A model generated the notes under the pieces. It searched no databases. It was given only the letters and a program-made list of their open reading frames with translations, and was not told the origin of the DNA. A program made the position numbers and the translations under genes. Source: Bifidobacterium breve (GTDB lineage Bacteria > Myxococcota_A > UBA796 > SXON01). From it: DNA of 40,066 nucleotides. Position 1 is the stretch's first letter. Every line of letters begins with the position of its first letter. Below, one piece after another: positions 23,005 through 30,100 of this stretch. The DNA lies in contig CALQBK020000023.1 in NCBI GenBank assembly GCA_943328795.2, positions 1 through 40,066 of the forward strand. The letters run 5' to 3'.

Positions 23005-23817
23005 TCACTTCGGCGGCGTCACGCTCGTCGGGCCCGAGGTCTCGAGCGTCCCGTCGCTCGGCTTCACGACGATGGTGGGCTGAGCAGCGGGCTGCACGGG
23101 CGCGACGGCCGTCCAGTGGCTCGTGAGCCAACCCGTGACGTTTCCCTCGAGCTCGGGCTCGCGGTTCAACATCGCCGTGCCCTTCCCCGCGGTGTCGAAC
23201 ACCTCGATCTTCTTCACGCCCACCGCGAGCTCCGCCAACCGCGCCAGCGACTGGTACCCGTACGCGTCGTCCTTGCTCGCGGCCATGTAGAACGGCCGGT
23301 CTCCGTAGCGCTTCACAGCGTCCGTCGCGATGACGCCCTTGTAGGTCATCCCCGGAGACAAGAGCACGACGTCCACCACCCCCGCGTCGTCCGCCGCGGC
23401 GTTGATGACCAGGTTCGCCCCGACCTCCGCCCCCGCGAGCGCCACGTGGGTCACGCCCTTGGAGCGGAGGAACGCGATCGCGGCCTTCACGTCTTCGTGC
23501 ATCTTCGCGAAGTCTTCCGGCGTAGCCGGCACCGCCGTCGCGCCCTTCGGCACGTTGGCGCCCATCCCGCGAAGGTCGACCGTGACGACCCAGGCCCCGG
23601 CGCGCCAACAGTTGTCTGCCACCGCTGCCCAGTCCTCCTTCGTCCGGCCGTTCATCGGGATGAACACCACGCCGTTCGTGCTCGCCTTCGCCGGCTGCCC
23701 GTAGCTCGCCTGCAGCGTGACACCGTCTGCGGTCTTCAGCGTCGTTGCAGCGGGGAAGGCAGCCGTCCCAGCGAACGCGGGCAAGGCACAGGTCAACAAC
23801 GCAAAGACGCCGATCAT
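23005..23817 (-). CDS. Secreted alpha/beta-hydrolase-fold protein lacking catalytic Ser and His
   Basis: 270 aa with a signal peptide MIGVFALLTCALPAFA (cleavage about 16/17). The fold is clear: VVFIPMNGRTKEDWAAVADNCWRAGAWVVTVDLRGMG, then ALAGAEVGANLVINAAAD at the nucleophile elbow. There the family's G-x-S-x-G reads G-A-E-V-G (Glu131 in place of Ser). The His motif, normally like GxHGT near the end, reads TAGKGTAML (Lys212). Asp183/184 (AASKDDAYG) remain. It is probably a non-catalytic binding protein, or an enzyme with changed chemistry. A Pro/Thr-rich tail follows. It lies 23 bases after pepP in the same direction. Confidence 0.78.
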   Translation of the reverse strand: MIGVFALLTCALPAFAGTAAFPAATTLKTADGVTLQASYGQPAKASTNGVVFIPMNGRTKEDWAAVADNCWRAGAWVVTVDLRGMGANVPKGATAVPATPEDFAKMHEDVKAAIAFLRSKGVTHVALAGAEVGANLVINAAADDAGVVDVVLLSPGMTYKGVIATDAVKRYGDRPFYMAASKDDAYGYQSLARLAELAVGVKKIEVFDTAGKGTAMLNREPELEGNVTGWLTSHWTAVAPVQPAAQPTIVVKPSDGTLETSGPTSVTPPK

Positions 23818-23840
23818 CCAGACTCCGCCGGGGCGAGAAG

Positions 23841-25271
23841 TTAGCCCGCCTGCCCGGCCGCCGCTCGCCAGACGCGCGCCATCCAGCGCTCGACCGCAGC
23901 GGTGTCGCTGGGCAAGCTCGCGGAGAGGTTCCGGTAGCCGGTGGCGGTGACGAGCAGGTCGTCCTCGATGCGCACGCCGATCCCCCGGTACTTCGCCGGG
24001 ACCGTGAGATCGTCCGGCTGGAAGTAGAGCCCGGGCTCTACGGTGAGCACCATGCCGGCCTGCAGCTTCCCGAACTTGTAGGTCTCCTCGCGGGCACGCG
24101 CGCAGTCGTGAACGTCGAGCCCGAGCATGTGCGAGACGTTGTGCAGCGTGTACCGGCGGTAGAACTGGTGCTCCTCCTTGAGCGCGTCCTCGGCGTCCCG
24201 GAGGATGCCCATCCCCTCGAGCCCGTACGCCAGCACCCGCATCGCCGCGCGGTTCGGCGCCAAGAAGTCGTTCCCGGGCTTCACCTCGCGGAACGCCGCG
24301 CGCTGGGCGTTCAACACGAGCTGATACATCTCGCGCTGCTCCGGCGAGAACCGGCCCGAGATCGGCAGCGTACGGGTGATGTCGGCGGTGTAGAGCGAGT
24401 GGCCCTCCACCCCCGCGTCCAACAGCAAGAGGTCGTCCGCGCGCAGCGGGCCGTCGTTCTTCGTCCAGTGGAGGACGCACGCGTGCCGCCCGGCGGCCGC
24501 GATGGTGCCGTAGCCGACGTCGTTGCCCTCGCAGCGGGCGCGCAGGCCGAACACGCCCTCGACCTCCCGCTCGGACTTCGCGACGGACAGCCTGCGGATC
24601 ACGTCCTCGAACCCGCGCTTCGACGCCGCGATCGCGGCAGAGAGCTCGGCGACCTCGGCCTTGTCCTTCAGCAGTCGCTGCTCCGACAGCGCCTGGCCGA
24701 ACGGCGTGTCCTTGTCCGACTGCGGCTTGAGGCGCGCGTCGACGAGCCCCGAGATCCCGCGCAGCGCCCGGAATGGCCCGGTGACCGCCGTGAGGAACTG
24801 CGGCAAGGTCGCGAGGCTGTGCGCCTCGTCGACGCCGAACCACGCGGCGCTCTCGCTCACGCCCCGCCGGGCGCCGACCCAGAGCTCACCCTTCGCGCGG
24901 TCCGTGAAGAACGTCGAGTCCGTCTTGCCCGGGTTCGGCTCGACGAACAGCACGTGCTTGTGGCCCTCCCCCTCGGGGACGAGCACGAGCACGCTGTCTG
25001 GCTCGTGGCTGCCGGTCAGGTAGAAGAAGTCCGTCCCCGGGCGAAACCGGAACGCGGTGTCATTCGCCCGGATCTTCTCGTGCCCGGTCGGCACGACGAG
25101 CGTCTCGCCCGGAAATGCCGCGCCGAGGGCGACCCGGCGCGCCTTGTGCGCAGCGGCGGCCTTGACCTGGCCCCGCTGTGGGCGCGGCTTGGCCCACCGC
25201 TGCGTCATGAAGCGCAGCAGCGCCTCGGGGTTAGCGGGGTCGTGCGACGCGCGTTCGTTCTCGGCAGGCAT
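23841..25271 (-). CDS. pepP: Xaa-Pro aminopeptidase (M24B)
   Basis: A 476-aa dinuclear-metal aminopeptidase that removes N-terminal residues preceding proline. The AMP N-terminal domain (~25-165) contains RFRPGTDFFYLTGSHEPDSVLVL. The pita-bread domain has all five ligands: Asp285 (LLLLDAGVEG), Asp297 (YTADITRT), His381 (HNVSHMLGLDVHD), Glu412 (LTVEPGLYF) and Glu436 (GVRIEDDLLVT). The length is slightly above E. coli PepP (~440) because of an extended N-terminus. No signal peptide; cytoplasmic. 38 bases follow the methyltransferase gene, so it may be co-transcribed. Confidence 0.93.
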   Translation of the reverse strand: MPAENERASHDPANPEALLRFMTQRWAKPRPQRGQVKAAAAHKARRVALGAAFPGETLVVPTGHEKIRANDTAFRFRPGTDFFYLTGSHEPDSVLVLVPEGEGHKHVLFVEPNPGKTDSTFFTDRAKGELWVGARRGVSESAAWFGVDEAHSLATLPQFLTAVTGPFRALRGISGLVDARLKPQSDKDTPFGQALSEQRLLKDKAEVAELSAAIAASKRGFEDVIRRLSVAKSEREVEGVFGLRARCEGNDVGYGTIAAAGRHACVLHWTKNDGPLRADDLLLLDAGVEGHSLYTADITRTLPISGRFSPEQREMYQLVLNAQRAAFREVKPGNDFLAPNRAAMRVLAYGLEGMGILRDAEDALKEEHQFYRRYTLHNVSHMLGLDVHDCARAREETYKFGKLQAGMVLTVEPGLYFQPDDLTVPAKYRGIGVRIEDDLLVTATGYRNLSASLPSDTAAVERWMARVWRAAAGQAG

Positions 25272-25309
25272 AGGCGCTCCAGCGGCGAAGGGAAGTGCGG
25301 CGCGTCATA

Positions 25310-26080
25310 TCAAACCGCGCGGACGAGCAGCCGGTCGCAGCCCTCGCGCACGGGGCTGCCCGAGTGGTCACCGTACAGCTGGTCGGCGTAGAGCCCGGCG
25401 GCCTCGAGCATCCACTCCAGCTCGGCCGGCACGATCAGCCGGAGCGCCAAGTCGGAGACGTGGTCCGGCAGGCCCTGCCGCGGGACCGCACCCCCGGACA
25501 CGCCCAGGTAGTAGCGGTCACGCAGCAGGAGCCGTTGTTCCACGGGGAACCGGAACACCTCGCGCGTGCGTGTCCAGCGCCCCGCGGCGTCGACGCCCTC
25601 GTACGCGACGGCCTCCGGCGTGTGGGGGTGCCCCAAGAGCGCGAAGTCCGGCATCGGGACGTCGATCCACACCGGGCCCTGGACCACCGCGCGTACGCCC
25701 TGGAGGCACTGCAGCTGCTGGCGCCGCGTCGGCAAGAACGAGAACGCCGCGTTGGGCACCACCGCAGCGTCGAACACCCCGACGCTCGGCAGCGCGGTCA
25801 TGTCCCCCACGACGTAGCGCACCGCCGGCGTCGACCGGTCCCCCAGCGCGGTGGTGGCCTCCGCGCGGGCGATCATCGGGCCGGAGATGTCCACCCCGAC
25901 GATCTCGCGGCCGGCGCACCTCAAGCCCTCGCTCACTCGGCCCGTGCCGCACCCGAGCACGAGCACCCGGCGGCACCCGTCCAGGTCGCCGTAGAACGTG
26001 CGAATGTCCGCGGAGGCGCCGGCGAACTCGGCGTCGTACAGCGCCGCGATCCGCGCGTAAGGATCTGCCGCCGCGCTCAC
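25310..26080 (-). CDS. SAM-dependent class I methyltransferase
   Basis: 256 aa from a GTG at 26080 that overlaps the stop of the M15 peptidase gene (GTGA). Motif I is VLVLGCGTGRVSEGL (Gly43-Gly47 loop), motif II GVDISGPMIARAEA, and GDMTALPSVGVFDAAVVPNAAF follows. The later part is beta-rich (RRLVEQRLLLRDRYYLG-like). This resembles small-molecule or ubiquinone-type methyltransferases; the substrate is unknown. The track's ATG upstream would extend it into the peptidase gene, so the GTG is preferred. Confidence 0.82.
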   Translation of the reverse strand: MSAAADPYARIAALYDAEFAGASADIRTFYGDLDGCRRVLVLGCGTGRVSEGLRCAGREIVGVDISGPMIARAEATTALGDRSTPAVRYVVGDMTALPSVGVFDAAVVPNAAFSFLPTRRQQLQCLQGVRAVVQGPVWIDVPMPDFALLGHPHTPEAVAYEGVDAAGRWTRTREVFRFPVEQRLLLRDRYYLGVSGGAVPRQGLPDHVSDLALRLIVPAELEWMLEAAGLYADQLYGDHSGSPVREGCDRLLVRAV

Positions 26081-27042
26081 TCGGTGGGGAGCGTCGTGGT
26101 GGCCCAGGCTTGCCCGCCGACCTGGACGTCCAACCGCACAGTGCCGACCGGCGCGAGGAACGTCCGCCCGGTCGCGCTGTCGAGCACGGCGCCATCGGCC
26201 GCGCGGGCCGTCCACCGGCGGAGCGGCTCGCCCTCGTCGAACCCCGTAGCCGGGGCCGACCACTCGTCCGCCGTGCGCTCCAGGCGCGCGGTCGTGACCG
26301 GGCGCGGCGCGGCGCCAGCCCCCCGCGAGCCGTCGAAATACCCGGGGTCGAGCCCGTCATCTCGCCAGTCGCAGTGGGTGTGGCCGTCCTCGTACAGGCC
26401 GACGTACCCGGCGTCCAAGGTCGTACACACGTCGCCGAGCTCCTCGACGGACCACCCGTCCGCCTGGAGGTCCGCGCCGTCCCCGTACATGTGGCGGGAG
26501 TACTCCACGCCGCCAATCTCGGCGTTGTAGCCCGGCGAGCGGTACCCGCTGTTGATGATCAGCGGCCCACCGATGAAGTCCCGCACGTCCTGCAGGTGGC
26601 CCGTCATGTGGTCCTGGAGGATCCCGTACCGGCCCTTCCACGACTCCATGAACTCGCTGACGATGAAGTTCGGCGCGAACGCCAGGTCCGCTTCCACGGC
26701 GTCGATGTCGACGAACCGCACCGGCACGGCGTACTGCGGCGAGCCGTCGTAGGGCGCCGGGTAGGTGTAGTCGGAGCCAAACCCCGAGTCGTACGGGATC
26801 GTCGGCTCGCAGGTGGTCCACCCCCGGTCCGCGCCGAGCCAGCACGTCTCCGGGCTCGTCCCCGAGTCGGACGTGTCCACCGTGTCGGCGCTGTCCGCGG
26901 TGTCCCCGGTCTCGACGGTGTCGGCCGTGTCGATCACGCCGGTGTCGTCCCCCCAGGCTCCCGGGGTGATCCCGCCGCGCGGCAGGTGCCGGACGAGCGG
27001 ACCGTCGTAGTGCCGACAAGCGAGGAGCGTCAACAGCAGCAT
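26077..27042 (-). CDS. Peptidase M15A-family lipoprotein (D-Ala-D-Ala carboxypeptidase-like)
   Basis: 321 aa with a very short lipoprotein signal, MLLLTLLAC (Cys9). A low-complexity DT-rich linker follows (DTADTVETGDTADSADTVDT, ~37-56). The peptidase domain (~105-235) carries the M15A signature: INSGYRSPGYNAEIGGVEYSRHMYGDGADL and HTHCDWR. The zinc ligands would be His184, Asp191 and His223. A C-terminal beta domain (~240-321) ends the protein. It probably trims peptidoglycan in the periplasm from an outer-membrane anchor. It begins one base after the stop of the heme-like membrane protein gene. Confidence 0.85.
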   Translation of the reverse strand: MLLLTLLACRHYDGPLVRHLPRGGITPGAWGDDTGVIDTADTVETGDTADSADTVDTSDSGTSPETCWLGADRGWTTCEPTIPYDSGFGSDYTYPAPYDGSPQYAVPVRFVDIDAVEADLAFAPNFIVSEFMESWKGRYGILQDHMTGHLQDVRDFIGGPLIINSGYRSPGYNAEIGGVEYSRHMYGDGADLQADGWSVEELGDVCTTLDAGYVGLYEDGHTHCDWRDDGLDPGYFDGSRGAGAAPRPVTTARLERTADEWSAPATGFDEGEPLRRWTARAADGAVLDSATGRTFLAPVGTVRLDVQVGGQAWATTTLPTE

Positions 27043-27043
27043 C

Positions 27044-27508
27044 TCAGAGCCCAGGCAACCAGGGGCGACCGACGATGGCGCGGAACGGCCAGGGCATCGC
27101 GACGAGGATCAACAGGAGCGCGATGCCGTAGGCGATCGCGGCCGCCTTGTGCTTCCCCGCGTCTGTCACGGCCTTCTTCACACGCACGTTCCCGACGTGG
27201 CCGGCGATGACGGCCCCGACCAGCACCGGGCCGTGCTCGACCAGCCAAAAGCGCATGTACGGGTCCTTCATCGCGCTGCCGACGTCCTCAAAAGCGGCCG
27301 AGGTAGCCGGGGAGAGCCCGCAGTAGAGCCCGAGGCCGAGCAGCAGCTGGACGTCGAGCGAGATGATCGCGCCGATGCCGAGCAGCCGATCGACCTTGGT
27401 GAACGCACCACCGCCAGCGGCCACCGCACGCGCCAAGCGCGCGACGACCGCCGCGACGACGACCCACCGCCAGAGCGAGTGCGCGACGAGGAGCATGGAG
27501 TACGCCAA
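27044..27508 (-). CDS. Four-helix membrane protein, 'cytochrome B'-like family
   Basis: 154 aa with four transmembrane helices and conserved-looking histidines (His10 in LVAHSLWRW, His92 in LVEHGP, His104 in AGHVG, His120 in AGKHKAAAIAYGIALLLIL). It matches in layout a family common in Bacteroidota that is often annotated cytochrome B (start xHSxLRW, then LLLGLxLY, RFWxVEH, KHKxxAIxYGIALLLIL). Heme binding is plausible but unproven. It sits between the DUF1292 gene (6 bases) and the M15 peptidase gene (1 base), so one operon is likely. Confidence 0.72.
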   Translation of the reverse strand: MAYSMLLVAHSLWRWVVVAAVVARLARAVAAGGGAFTKVDRLLGIGAIISLDVQLLLGLGLYCGLSPATSAAFEDVGSAMKDPYMRFWLVEHGPVLVGAVIAGHVGNVRVKKAVTDAGKHKAAAIAYGIALLLILVAMPWPFRAIVGRPWLPGL

Positions 27509-27514
27509 GGCGGC

Positions 27515-27961
27515 CTACTCCTCGTCCCCGTGCCCGTGGTCGTGGCTGTGCCCGGCGTGGTCGTGCTCCTCGCCGCAGTTCTCGTCGTGCTCCATCTGGG
27601 CAAAGTGGACCTCGGCCGCGGCCTGCACCTTCGCGAACAGGTCCTCGTCCTCGATGGGCGCGAAGCTCTCACCGCCGTCCTCGTCGGCCTCGTAGTGGAA
27701 CAGGAAGACCTCGGTGTTCTCGGTCTCCTCGTCCTCGTCCGCGGGGGTGAGCGCCGCGAACTGGCCCTCGCCCTCGACCTCGACGACGGTGAGGAACAAG
27801 AAGTCGGTCTCGTTGCCCTCGGCGTCCATCAAGGTGACGATGTCGTCCTCCTCGTCGTCGCCCTCCTCCCCATCGCTCCACTCCTCGTCCATCTCCTCGT
27901 CCGAAGAGACCTCCGGAGCAACGGGGGGGATCATCGTGATCTTGTCTTCCTTCTTGGCCAT
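27515..27961 (-). CDS. DUF1292-domain acidic protein with His-rich tail
   Basis: 148 aa, very acidic. After MAKKEDKITMIPPVAPEV comes an Asp/Glu run. A DUF1292 (YrzB-like) domain spans ~40-118 (IVTLMDAEGNETDFLFLTVVEVEGEGQFAAL ... EVFLFHYEADEDGGESFAPIEDEDLFAKV). The last 24 residues are Cys/His/Asp/Glu-rich (DENCGEEHDHAGHSHDHGHG), a likely Ni/Zn/Cu-binding tail like those of metallochaperones. No signal peptide. A GAGG Shine-Dalgarno lies upstream. The role is unknown; the tail suggests metal storage or delivery, perhaps to the zinc peptidase or the heme-like protein beside it. Confidence 0.78.
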   Translation of the reverse strand: MAKKEDKITMIPPVAPEVSSDEEMDEEWSDGEEGDDEEDDIVTLMDAEGNETDFLFLTVVEVEGEGQFAALTPADEDEETENTEVFLFHYEADEDGGESFAPIEDEDLFAKVQAAAEVHFAQMEHDENCGEEHDHAGHSHDHGHGDEE

Positions 27962-28071
27962 GGAAACCTCGGGGTGCGGCGCGCGCTATCCGGTCCCGCC
28001 AGCAGGCACCCGTCCGAAAGCACGGGCCACGTAAAAAAGGCGACGTGTGTGCCGCCGCTAGCCCACGCGGC

Positions 28072-28833
28072 TCACTGCATCGGCACCGTGTACACGCCGT
28101 TGAAGGTGAACTTCCCGCTCGCGAACGTGGAGAGCAACGTGTTGGTGTCGGTGAAGTCAGTCGAGTCCGAGTGCTTCAGGCCAGCGACGCCGAGGCCGTA
28201 GATGCTCTCGGACCCGAACGCCCCGCCCGGGATCTCGACGCGTACGGTGCCGACGCCGTGCGTCCAGTCGTAGATCGCGACGATGTCGGTCGGGCGGTTG
28301 TCGAACGTGATCTCCTGGTTGATCAGGTCGTACACCACCACGAACGCGCTGTCGTAGTCCTGGTCGGACAGGTCGACGACGATGCCCTCGCCCACCTCGT
28401 GCTCCTGGGGGACGGAGAACTCTGCGGGCTTCGGCGAGTCGATGTCGGCCGTGTGCTCGCCATCCCACTCCACCGAGATCTTGACGGCCTCGCCGGGGGT
28501 GTAGGTGAGGCCGTTGTCCGACGTCGCTTGGTAGTCGCCTGCCTCGCCCTCGACCAGGTCGACGGTGCCGTTGGTGTCGCTGCGCAGCGTAGCGGCGGCC
28601 CCGCCGACGGGGTTGTCGGCCATGTCGCCGACCGCCGCGGCGTCGGCCAGCACCGTGGTGACGAAGGCCGTTGCGGCGAACTCGGTCCCGTCCATGTTCA
28701 TGTTCGGGTCCGTCGGCTGCTCGATGCCGACGTACACGCCGACCATGACGAGCGGGTTGGTCAGCTCGTCCACCGAGTTCTTGAGCTTGTTGAAGTCGGC
28801 GCAGCCGGTCATCATGATCGGGAGAAGCAACAC
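28072..28833 (-). CDS. Small-signal lipoprotein of unknown function
   Basis: 253 aa from a GTG at 28833 preceded by a perfect AGGAGG ribosome-binding site. The signal is unusually short, MLLLPIMMTGC (Cys11). The mature part has an N-terminal helix (NKLKNSVDELTNPLVMVGVYVGIEQ) and then a beta-rich region with DGEHTADIDSPKPAEFSV and DLSDQDYDSAFVVVYDLINQEITFD. The track's ATG start at 28938 adds an implausible leader. I do not recognise the family. It is flanked by the Kir channel gene (106 bases upstream) and the DUF1292 gene (110 bases downstream). Confidence 0.68.
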   Translation of the reverse strand: MLLLPIMMTGCADFNKLKNSVDELTNPLVMVGVYVGIEQPTDPNMNMDGTEFAATAFVTTVLADAAAVGDMADNPVGGAAATLRSDTNGTVDLVEGEAGDYQATSDNGLTYTPGEAVKISVEWDGEHTADIDSPKPAEFSVPQEHEVGEGIVVDLSDQDYDSAFVVVYDLINQEITFDNRPTDIVAIYDWTHGVGTVRVEIPGGAFGSESIYGLGVAGLKHSDSTDFTDTNTLLSTFASGKFTFNGVYTVPMQ

Positions 28834-28837
28834 GAGG

Positions 28838-28843
28838 CCTCCT
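28838..28843 (-). promoter_or_regulatory. Perfect AGGAGG ribosome-binding site fixing the GTG start
   Basis: Minus strand AGGAGG, CCTC, then GTG. It is the only perfect Shine-Dalgarno sequence noticed before a gene in this part of the window and decides the start of the lipoprotein gene. Confidence 0.7.
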
Positions 28844-28939
28844 AAGGATTCAGGTTCGAACCCTAATACGATGCAGCCCGGCCGGCGGACTGCCTCACCC
28901 AGGATGTGCCGCGAGCGCTGCGGCTGCGCCTCGCGCACA

Positions 28940-29848
28940 CTACCCGAGCCAGGCGCTCTCGGTCACGTCGTTGAACACGTCGAGGTTCAACAGCCTGCGG
29001 CCTTCGGCCCCGCGCGAGATGACGTCCACGAACTTCCACCCCCAGGCCAAGTGCCGCCACGTGTAGCTGTGCCGGGCGTGGATGGTCGCGTTGAAGCTCT
29101 CGTCGATCCCGGTGAACGTCACGACGAGCTGGGCCTCTGCGGCCGCCAGGCTCTCGGGGGTGTCCCCCCACAGCGGGCTGCGCTCGTCGATGATGTGCTG
29201 CGCGAGGAACGTGAGCACGAACACCGGCGAGTCCGCACGGACGAGCTCCAAGTCGTAGATCTTCCGCATCCGGTCGCCGTCCGGCTCGACGATGTTGCGC
29301 GCGACCGCGACGCGCACGCGGCCCTCGACGACCTGGTTCTGGCGCCCGTTCGCGAGCCGCAGCTGCAGCACGTTGTTGGCCCCCCGGGCGAAGATGACCG
29401 GGCGCTGCGAGAACAAGATCCGGGCGGTGGGCCGCGCGAACTTCGCGAACATCAGCCCCGTCGCCATCGCGTTCTGCAGGATCGACACGAACGAGATCAC
29501 GGTCACCAGCGAGTGGCCGTAGAGCGTCTTCGGGAGCATCCCGCCGTAGCCGATGGTCGCGCTGGTCTGCACCGTGAAGAAGAACGCGTCCTTGAACGAC
29601 CCGGGCTCGGCGTTGGCGATGTTGTCCCCGCCGACCAGGAACAGGGCCCCGAACACGAGGTTCGTGAGCAACCAGAGCATCGCGAGCACGCCGACCAGGC
29701 GTGGCCAGGACGTGGTGAGCAGCGTGTGGTACAGGTCCCCGAGCGGGTCGAACCGCAGGCCCTTGGTGTCGATCGGGATGGTGGCGACGCCGCCCGAGAT
29801 GTAGGGCCCGACGTCGTGGAGCGGCCGGGCGGGGAGCGGTTCGCGCAT
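28940..29848 (-). CDS. Inward-rectifier-type potassium channel (KirBac-like)
   Basis: 302 aa. An amphipathic slide-helix region (DLYHTLLTTSWPRL) is followed by TM1 (~51-73), the pore helix FKDAFFFTVQTSA, the selectivity filter TIGYGG (98-103) and TM2 (~112-136, LVTVISFVSILQNAMATGLMFAKFARP). A cytoplasmic IRK-type beta domain runs to the end (RVRVAVARNIVEPDGDRMRKIYDLELVRAD, SYTWRHLAWGWKFVDVI). It conducts K+ across the inner membrane as a tetramer. The length and order match KirBac1.1/3.1. It stands alone 252 bases downstream of priA. Confidence 0.93.
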   Translation of the reverse strand: MREPLPARPLHDVGPYISGGVATIPIDTKGLRFDPLGDLYHTLLTTSWPRLVGVLAMLWLLTNLVFGALFLVGGDNIANAEPGSFKDAFFFTVQTSATIGYGGMLPKTLYGHSLVTVISFVSILQNAMATGLMFAKFARPTARILFSQRPVIFARGANNVLQLRLANGRQNQVVEGRVRVAVARNIVEPDGDRMRKIYDLELVRADSPVFVLTFLAQHIIDERSPLWGDTPESLAAAEAQLVVTFTGIDESFNATIHARHSYTWRHLAWGWKFVDVISRGAEGRRLLNLDVFNDVTESAWLG

Positions 29849-29934
29849 GGGGCGATCTATTCAGGACCTCGGCGGGCGGCTCGCCGGGCGGCAGCGCCGG
29901 CCGGAGCGCGATTCTCGCCTCACTTTGCTTGCTG

Positions 29935-29960
29935 GGTCGGGGCGCTAGGGCGCCCCGACC
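29935..29960 (-). terminator. 11-bp perfect hairpin between priA and the Kir gene (possible terminator)
   Basis: GGTCGGGGCGC-TAGG-GCGCCCCGACC: an 11-bp stem with a 4-base loop. A second, 7-bp hairpin (CCCGCCG-AAGA-CGGCGGG, 30020-30037) lies between it and the priA stop. Neither has a U-tract, so a Rho-dependent or structural role is more likely than classic intrinsic termination. Otherwise this 252-base gap holds no gene I can see. Confidence 0.35.
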
Positions 29961-30100
29961 GCGGCCCAACGGCGAATACGACGGGTGAGTACACCCGCCG
30001 GATTCGCCCACGGTTCGGCCCCGCCGAAGACGGCGGGACCGAGACCGCGCGGGCCGGGCGGGTTTGAGCCCACCCGATCAGCTTCCCAAGTGGCACACTT

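Noticed and set aside
28851-28864. AGGTTCGAACCCT, which looks like a tRNA T-arm
   Set aside because: No matching acceptor stem, D-arm or anticodon arm at the right distances on either strand; it is a short palindrome upstream of the lipoprotein gene.
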